Source: CAYOZN01 sp964408455 (lineage in GTDB: Bacteria > Planctomycetota > Phycisphaerae > UBA1845 > UTPLA1). Taken from it: a DNA stretch of 64,000 nt. The stretch covers positions 17,131 through 81,130 of the forward strand of contig CAYOZN010000028.1 of the NCBI GenBank assembly GCA_964408455.1. Direction: 5' to 3'. Shown here in pieces: positions 59,468-64,000 of the stretch. How positions within the stretch are numbered: position 1 is the first letter of the stretch; every line of letters starts with the position of its first letter. Under the pieces are notes generated by a model. It saw only the letters and a program-made list of their open reading frames with translations. It ran no database searches and was not told where the DNA came from. Made by a program: the position numbers and the translations under genes.

Positions 59468-60957
59468 CGCATCGGCACCACGATGGAAAACTCGCGGCCG
59501 TAGCGGATGCCGACGCGGCGTTCGTCGTCGTTGGCGGGGCCGCCGTCGTCGGGATCGAAGTCGCCGTCCTGGTCGAGGTCGACCGTCGTCGAGTGCTTGA
59601 GCCGGTTGCCGGCATCGTAAATCCGGTAGGTGAACCGCAGGGCCTTGGGGCGATGCTGCCAGGTGTCAGCGCGCCAGAATGCGCGGTAGGCGGCACTCTC
59701 GTCGGCGCCGCTGTGGCTGGTCCACTCGATCTGGTTCTGCGAGCCGGGGGCGACGCCGAAGGCCAGCAGTTCGTCGGGTGTGGCAGCGGCGGGATTAGCC
59801 GCCAGATAGGCCTGCTTGGTGATGGCGATGTAAGGGATCAGGGGCGGCGTGCCGGCGCCGGGGCTGGACAGATCGTCGAGAACCGCGTCCGACACGTCGA
59901 AATCGGGATCGGGCCGCAGGCCGAACCAGCGCAGCTCGATGCCGTCGTCCCAGGTGCCCAACAGGTCATCGGGTCCGTCGGGATCGTTCGGATTGACCTG
60001 CTTGCCGTCGGTCCATTCGATGCGGAAGTCGGCCATGCCGGCAATGAAGTTTGCGCCGCCGCGCGTGTAGAAATCGCGATCGTTGGGATTGAGGGTGCTG
60101 ACGGTGCTGGGGGCAAAGCTGGGCTCCCACAGGCCGGCGATGTTGGGAGCCGTGCCGTGGAAGTCGGTCAGCGGATTGTTGGCGATGAGCCGGGAAATGG
60201 TCTGCACGCTGGCGGGCAGAGCGGGCGGTGCCGAAACGATGGCATCCATCTGCCCGAGCCAGTAGAACGAGTAGGGCACGACCAGCGCCGCGGGCATGGT
60301 GAAGGCGTTGCCGCTGGCGAGCATCGTCATGTTCGGCGGATTCCAGGGCGTGGGATTGTTCGGATCGCGCTCGTTCAGCAAGAGCGTGGCGCGATGGATA
60401 AAAAACCACTCCTGCGCGGTGAGCGAAAAACCGAGCGGATTGGCATCGTTGGCGAGCGGCCGGGGTACGGCGGGCGTCAGCCGGCCGCCGGTCAGCGGCG
60501 TGCCGGGACCGAAATAGACGATGGCCTCGGCACTGGTGGCCGGACGGGCCGTGGGATTGAGCGGATCGCCCTTGAAGGGATCGGTATGGGAGACATACTC
60601 GTGCACGTCACCGATGTTCAGCGAGACCAGGCGATCGTGCCGCAGGCGATAGCCGCGCTGAAACTTGTTGACGAGCGTTTCGGCGCGCGGCGTCGTGGGA
60701 TTAGGACTGTCGATGATGAAGAGGCCCTCGTGGGCCACCTTCGCAAGTTGATCGGAAAGGCGATCGCGCAGGGCGGACGAGGCCCGCATGACATCGGCAT
60801 TGGCGGCGGCGCGGGCGGCGGAATCCGACGAGATGGTGAAGATGGACGACACGGCGGCGACGGTGATGGCCAGCAGTGCGACCGAGACCAGCACCTCGAG
60901 GAGGGTGAAGGCGAAGCGCGTTCGCGAGGGCACAGGTTGTGTGGCGCGACGGCTCAT
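59464..60957 (-). CDS. gspJ: GspJ-like pseudopilin
   Basis: A 497-aa pseudopilin, longer than usual GspJ (~200). RFA|FTLLEVLVSVALLAITVAAV is the signal and helix, then 'SSALRDRLSDQLAK' and a long globular part with 'MADFRIEWTDGKQ' and 'KALRFTYRIYDAGNR', typical of GspJ-type 'v..l..ryyd'. Its ATG overlaps the gspI-like stop (ATGA). It caps the pseudopilus tip with I and K. Confidence 0.8.
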   Translation of the reverse strand: MSRRATQPVPSRTRFAFTLLEVLVSVALLAITVAAVSSIFTISSDSAARAAANADVMRASSALRDRLSDQLAKVAHEGLFIIDSPNPTTPRAETLVNKFQRGYRLRHDRLVSLNIGDVHEYVSHTDPFKGDPLNPTARPATSAEAIVYFGPGTPLTGGRLTPAVPRPLANDANPLGFSLTAQEWFFIHRATLLLNERDPNNPTPWNPPNMTMLASGNAFTMPAALVVPYSFYWLGQMDAIVSAPPALPASVQTISRLIANNPLTDFHGTAPNIAGLWEPSFAPSTVSTLNPNDRDFYTRGGANFIAGMADFRIEWTDGKQVNPNDPDGPDDLLGTWDDGIELRWFGLRPDPDFDVSDAVLDDLSSPGAGTPPLIPYIAITKQAYLAANPAAATPDELLAFGVAPGSQNQIEWTSHSGADESAAYRAFWRADTWQHRPKALRFTYRIYDAGNRLKHSTTVDLDQDGDFDPDDGGPANDDERRVGIRYGREFSIVVPMR

Positions 60958-61931
60958 AGGGAGACCTTCCATTCGAGGACCGGCGAATCCTTTCCGTTGA
61001 CAGGCGGGGGGAAGACCCACACGTCGAACCGGAAACCATCGGAGCTGCTGTCGCGGATATCCGAGAGGTCTTCGAGGACCTGGATCAGATCGTTGTCGTT
61101 GGTGTCAACCACGGTGAGGATGCGGCCGACGGGGAAATCGAGCACGCCATTGTTCGAGTTGGTGTAGGACTGGCCGTGGAGCATGATCTTGGTGCCGGGC
61201 GGCGCAAGGCGCGCGATCGGCGTGGAGCCGGGCATGTTGCGGAGGATGCGGGAGCCGGGCTCGCGCGAGAGCGTCACGCGCCAGGGCACCGGGAAGCGCA
61301 CCGCCGGGTTGATGAGATCGGGCAGGGCGACGTGATATCGGCCGCCATCCACCGGAATGCCAGTGTCGATGGACTGCGGATAGAAGAAGTCGTTGCGGCC
61401 GTGCTTGCATATAGCGGCGCAGAAGACCTTGCTGCCGCCGGCCATCTGGCGATAGAAGCCGTACCACAGGTAGCGGTTCGCGATGCGCGACGTCTCGGCG
61501 TCGTTGATGGGCAGAACGCGATCGCTCAAAACGGCTGTGCCGGACAATTGCAGTGCAGCCGTGAAGGCAGGCATGTCGTTGAGCTGTTCGGTGTAGGCGA
61601 GGGAGGAGGGCACATCCCACGATTGGCCGACAGGCATGTTGGCAAAGGCCATGACATACCAGGGGGAATCGAAACCGGCGGAAAAGGCGCCGGGATGGAA
61701 CCACAGGATGTCGGCGTTGATGCCGTTGTGGAGCATCGCCTCGGCCTTGGTGGTGATATCGACGGCGTAAGACCGCTCGACGCTTTCCTTGTGCTGTGTG
61801 AGGGCGACCGGAAAGAGCGCGGCGACCATGATGAGGCCGACGCCGAGGATGGCGAGGGCAACGGTGGTCTCGAGCAGCGAGAAGCCGCGGCGTCGAGGGG
61901 CAGCCAGGATGATGGTGCGAATGGGCGCCAT
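60954..61931 (-). CDS. gspI: GspI-like pseudopilin
   Basis: A 325-aa pseudopilin. RRRG|FSLLETTVALAILGVGLIMVAALF has Gly at -1, unlike the other pseudopilins here. 'AMLHNGINADILWFHPG' follows and the C-terminus has 'VEWKVSL'-like ending LEWKVSL. The start ATG lies one base after the upstream stop TAG. Assigned I by position between H and J. Confidence 0.75.
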   Translation of the reverse strand: MAPIRTIILAAPRRRGFSLLETTVALAILGVGLIMVAALFPVALTQHKESVERSYAVDITTKAEAMLHNGINADILWFHPGAFSAGFDSPWYVMAFANMPVGQSWDVPSSLAYTEQLNDMPAFTAALQLSGTAVLSDRVLPINDAETSRIANRYLWYGFYRQMAGGSKVFCAAICKHGRNDFFYPQSIDTGIPVDGGRYHVALPDLINPAVRFPVPWRVTLSREPGSRILRNMPGSTPIARLAPPGTKIMLHGQSYTNSNNGVLDFPVGRILTVVDTNDNDLIQVLEDLSDIRDSSSDGFRFDVWVFPPPVNGKDSPVLEWKVSL

Positions 61932-61932
61932 G

Positions 61933-62856
61933 CTACTTGTCTCCCGCCACCATTTGACCGGTGAAACGATCCAGTGCGACGGTTTCGCCGAACTGCGAGA
62001 AGGGGCGACCGGGGCGAAGCTCAACCAGCCAGCCGACAGCCGGATCGGCAATCTGGGCCGGCGTGGGGTTCTTGCCCAGGTAGTCTTCCATGCGGTTGCG
62101 ATCGGAAATAATGAAGCCGAGCGTGGAAGTAATGGCCGTGTCGTTCTGGTCGACCAGCCAGCCGAGCGTCTGTACGAGAGACAGATCGGGCTTTTCGGCA
62201 TCGGTGCGATTGCGATTGGGCCGAAGATCGCCGTTGCGATAGCGATAGGACCGCGTGGCGATTCGCCGCGTGCGCGTCACCATTTTGCCGTTTTCGTCAA
62301 AGCAGAAGGCCACCCAGGTGAGATTGTCGACGTTGCGTTCGTCCGGGGCGTGTGGCCGGCCGGGCTCCGCGAAGTCGATGGGGTGAACGGCGACGAGGGG
62401 CTTGTTGTTGCCGTCGGTGGGGAGCCGCGCGCCGCCATCGAGGACGTTGGCAAAGACGTAGCCGTCGGGGAACTGTTCGGAGTAGGGATCCCACGGGCCG
62501 CCTTGGGCCGGCGGATTGAGGTGCCACAGCTCGAACAGGCCGTTGTAGGGGTTGATGACCAGCATGGTCTCGACGCGGTTGGCGACGGCGTAATTCCGGG
62601 CGACGGTGGTGTAGGCCAGAATGGCATTCTTGGCCTGGGCAGCCATGTTGCCCTTGCGCATGCCCTGAATGGCGAAACTCGAGACGCCGATCAGGATGGC
62701 GATGATCGCGACCGTCACCAGCAGCTCGACGAGCGTGAACGCGCGGCCGCGCCTGGCGTGCCACTGCTGTGTCAGCAGCGCGCCCTGTTCGGCGGTCGGC
62801 ATGTCTGGCTCACGCATTCGCATTGCCTGCAAACTCCCGGTCCGGACCGCCATCAT
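61933..62856 (-). CDS. gspH: GspH-like pseudopilin
   Basis: A 307-aa pseudopilin with a 38-residue leader before RGRA|FTLVELLVTVAIIAILIGV. The globular part has 'NAILAYTTVARNYAVANRVETMLVINPYNG' and 'GFIISDRNRMEDYLG', typical of minor pilins of the FimT/GspH class. ATG overlaps the gspG-like stop (ATGA). The start could also be MRMREPD or MPTAEQG further in. Confidence 0.78.
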   Translation of the reverse strand: MMAVRTGSLQAMRMREPDMPTAEQGALLTQQWHARRGRAFTLVELLVTVAIIAILIGVSSFAIQGMRKGNMAAQAKNAILAYTTVARNYAVANRVETMLVINPYNGLFELWHLNPPAQGGPWDPYSEQFPDGYVFANVLDGGARLPTDGNNKPLVAVHPIDFAEPGRPHAPDERNVDNLTWVAFCFDENGKMVTRTRRIATRSYRYRNGDLRPNRNRTDAEKPDLSLVQTLGWLVDQNDTAITSTLGFIISDRNRMEDYLGKNPTPAQIADPAVGWLVELRPGRPFSQFGETVALDRFTGQMVAGDK

Positions 62857-63737
62857 GGCACGATCCGGATAAGGTTGTCCTGTGCTTCGATCAGATCGCG
62901 ATCGTTGTCATTCAGAGTGCCGAGTTGCCACAGGTTGCCATAGCGGCGATCGGGACCGGCCGATTCGAGCACGAAGCCCACGGCGCGGTGGAACGTTGCG
63001 GGATTAACGGGATTACCGATGTCGAACGAAGAGACATCGGCATTGGCGATCGGCAGGATGCCACGGTGGGCGTTTGGATGCCGGAAGTACCAGAAGTAGC
63101 GATAAGGCATGCCCCACGGGTCGACCAGCAGGATGGACCTGACGGCGATGTTGGACTGCGTGTGCTCCGGAAGGTTTGGATTGGTGACGCCGGGATCGAC
63201 GTCGCGCACCGGGCGAAACAGCGCGCCGGCATCGTTGATCTGAAGGTAGGGGCCCTTGCCGCGCGGCTGGGACAGGGCATAGGCGAGACAGATGTTGGCG
63301 CCCAGGACATCGCCGCCGTTCGGGAAGATCTCGACGCGATCCGGCTGGCGGTTCGTCGGATCTTCGACGATGCCGCTGCCGAGGCCGGCAACCGCATAAG
63401 TCGGCGCATCGTTGAAGTTGATCAACTGCGCGTAGGGTCCGCCGGCGCCGGTGGGGCGGAACAGGCGCCAGGGAGAATAATCGGGCCAGCCCTTGTCGGA
63501 CACGATCGCGCCACCCTCTTCCCAGCGGGGCCAGAAGCTGGCGTATTGCTCGATGGCAGTGACGATCTGGAGCATCTGCTGTTGCGCGGCCTGGCGCTGC
63601 GTGGCCGAGGAGGACGTGCGAATGCTGATCAACAGCACGCCGGACAGGACGGCCAGAATGGCAATCACGACGAGTATCTCGACCATCGTGAGGGCCTGGC
63701 GTCGACCGGCTTTCTGGTTGTTGCGACTCTTGGTCAC
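62853..63737 (-). CDS. gspG: GspG-like major pseudopilin
   Basis: A 294-aa pseudopilin. RRQA|LTMVEILVVIAILAVLSGVLL is the signal and helix. The C-terminal 'ILLVDPWGMPYRYFWYF', 'VGFVLESAGPDRRYGNL' matches GspG (DPWG.. and SAGPD). The start is a GTG preceded by AAGGA; an ATG 19 codons upstream would read through unconserved sequence. It directly follows gspF, as in most type II secretion loci. Confidence 0.82.
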   Translation of the reverse strand: MTKSRNNQKAGRRQALTMVEILVVIAILAVLSGVLLISIRTSSSATQRQAAQQQMLQIVTAIEQYASFWPRWEEGGAIVSDKGWPDYSPWRLFRPTGAGGPYAQLINFNDAPTYAVAGLGSGIVEDPTNRQPDRVEIFPNGGDVLGANICLAYALSQPRGKGPYLQINDAGALFRPVRDVDPGVTNPNLPEHTQSNIAVRSILLVDPWGMPYRYFWYFRHPNAHRGILPIANADVSSFDIGNPVNPATFHRAVGFVLESAGPDRRYGNLWQLGTLNDNDRDLIEAQDNLIRIVP

Positions 63738-63797
63738 GTCGTTCCTTCTTGTCGCTTGTGCAGGACCGGCCTGCACGAGCCATCCTCTGTGCATGTC

Positions 63798-64000
63798 TCA
63801 TCCGCCGGTCAGGGCGTTGACCAGGCTGACCATGGGCAGGAAGAGGGCGATGACGATGAAGCCGACGATGCCGCCCAGCACGATGACCATGACCGGCTCG
63901 AGCATGCTGACGAGACTGGCCACCAGCGTTTCGACTTCGTCGTCGTAGTTGTCGGCGACCTTGGTGAGCATCTTGTCGAGATCGCCGGTTTCTTCGCCGA
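63798..64000 (-). CDS. gspF: type II secretion inner-membrane protein GspF, C-terminal fragment
   Basis: The last ~66 codons of a minus-strand gene that continues beyond the window. The peptide shows GEETGDLDKMLTKVADNYDD and 'MLEPVMVIVLGGIVGFIVIALFLPM', the diagnostic end of GspF/PilC: an E-x-G-x-L-x-x-M-L helix and the last membrane segment. The start is outside the window. Confidence 0.9.
   Translation of the reverse strand, partial: GEETGDLDKMLTKVADNYDDEVETLVASLVSMLEPVMVIVLGGIVGFIVIALFLPMVSLVNALTGG

Overview
This is a GC-rich bacterial chromosome segment, most likely from a Planctomycetota genome and plausibly the Phycisphaerae lineage. The lineage call is an inference. It rests on several zinc-ribbon membrane proteins of the 'CxxCGYxLxGLP...CPECG' type, pseudopilins with Ala rather than Gly before the prepilin cleavage site, a bacterial tripeptidyl-peptidase II-like subtilase, and dense short interspersed intergenic repeats such as ACCCGAAGCGCCAGCGAGGG. 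A run of exactly 100 N (8022-8121) shows the sequence is a scaffold with a gap.

Layout. 1-6.9 kb: 3' end of a probable glutamine-dependent NAD synthetase, a repeat-filled spacer, an RsbU-type phosphatase, a radical-SAM-like protein, a two-ACT protein, a Gfo/Idh-like protein and the rplM-rpsI operon with promoter and terminator. 6.9-12.5 kb: two alpha/beta hydrolases, a 60-bp tandem repeat array, purN, a methyltransferase, a PP2C-like protein and a zinc-ribbon membrane protein. 12.5-19.1 kb: a large ileS, a GNAT, a MATE transporter with a candidate leader or small RNA, and a NifU-like protein. 19.2-23.5 kb: six zinc-ribbon membrane proteins. 23.9-31.7 kb: esterase, glycosyltransferase, rnpA, two CNNM/CBS proteins, TauE/SafE permease and a beta-propeller lipoprotein.

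31.9-38.4 kb is a tightly packed plus-strand operon: YmdB-type phosphodiesterase, GNAT, xseA, xseB, ispA and dxs. It joins exonuclease VII to the start of isoprenoid synthesis (DXP, then farnesyl diphosphate). 38.4-51.8 kb: TlpA-like thioredoxin, Bpt-type aminoacyltransferase, TPP II-like protease, an exported protein, a GT39-like membrane glycosyltransferase, class I aldolase, an HpnB-like glycosyltransferase, a histidine-phosphatase-fold protein without its catalytic residues, and pgk.

51.8-64 kb (minus strand) is a type II secretion / pseudopilin region: two orphan pseudopilins, then a gspF-G-H-I-J-K-ordered cluster with mostly 4-nt overlaps, truncated inside gspF at the window edge.

The most unusual aspect is that several short repeat families that fill spacers here are also found in frame inside conserved genes (ileS carries three, an alpha/beta hydrolase one, a GT39 protein one) and form the C-termini of two others. 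This resembles the Rickettsia palindromic elements that persist inside proteins.
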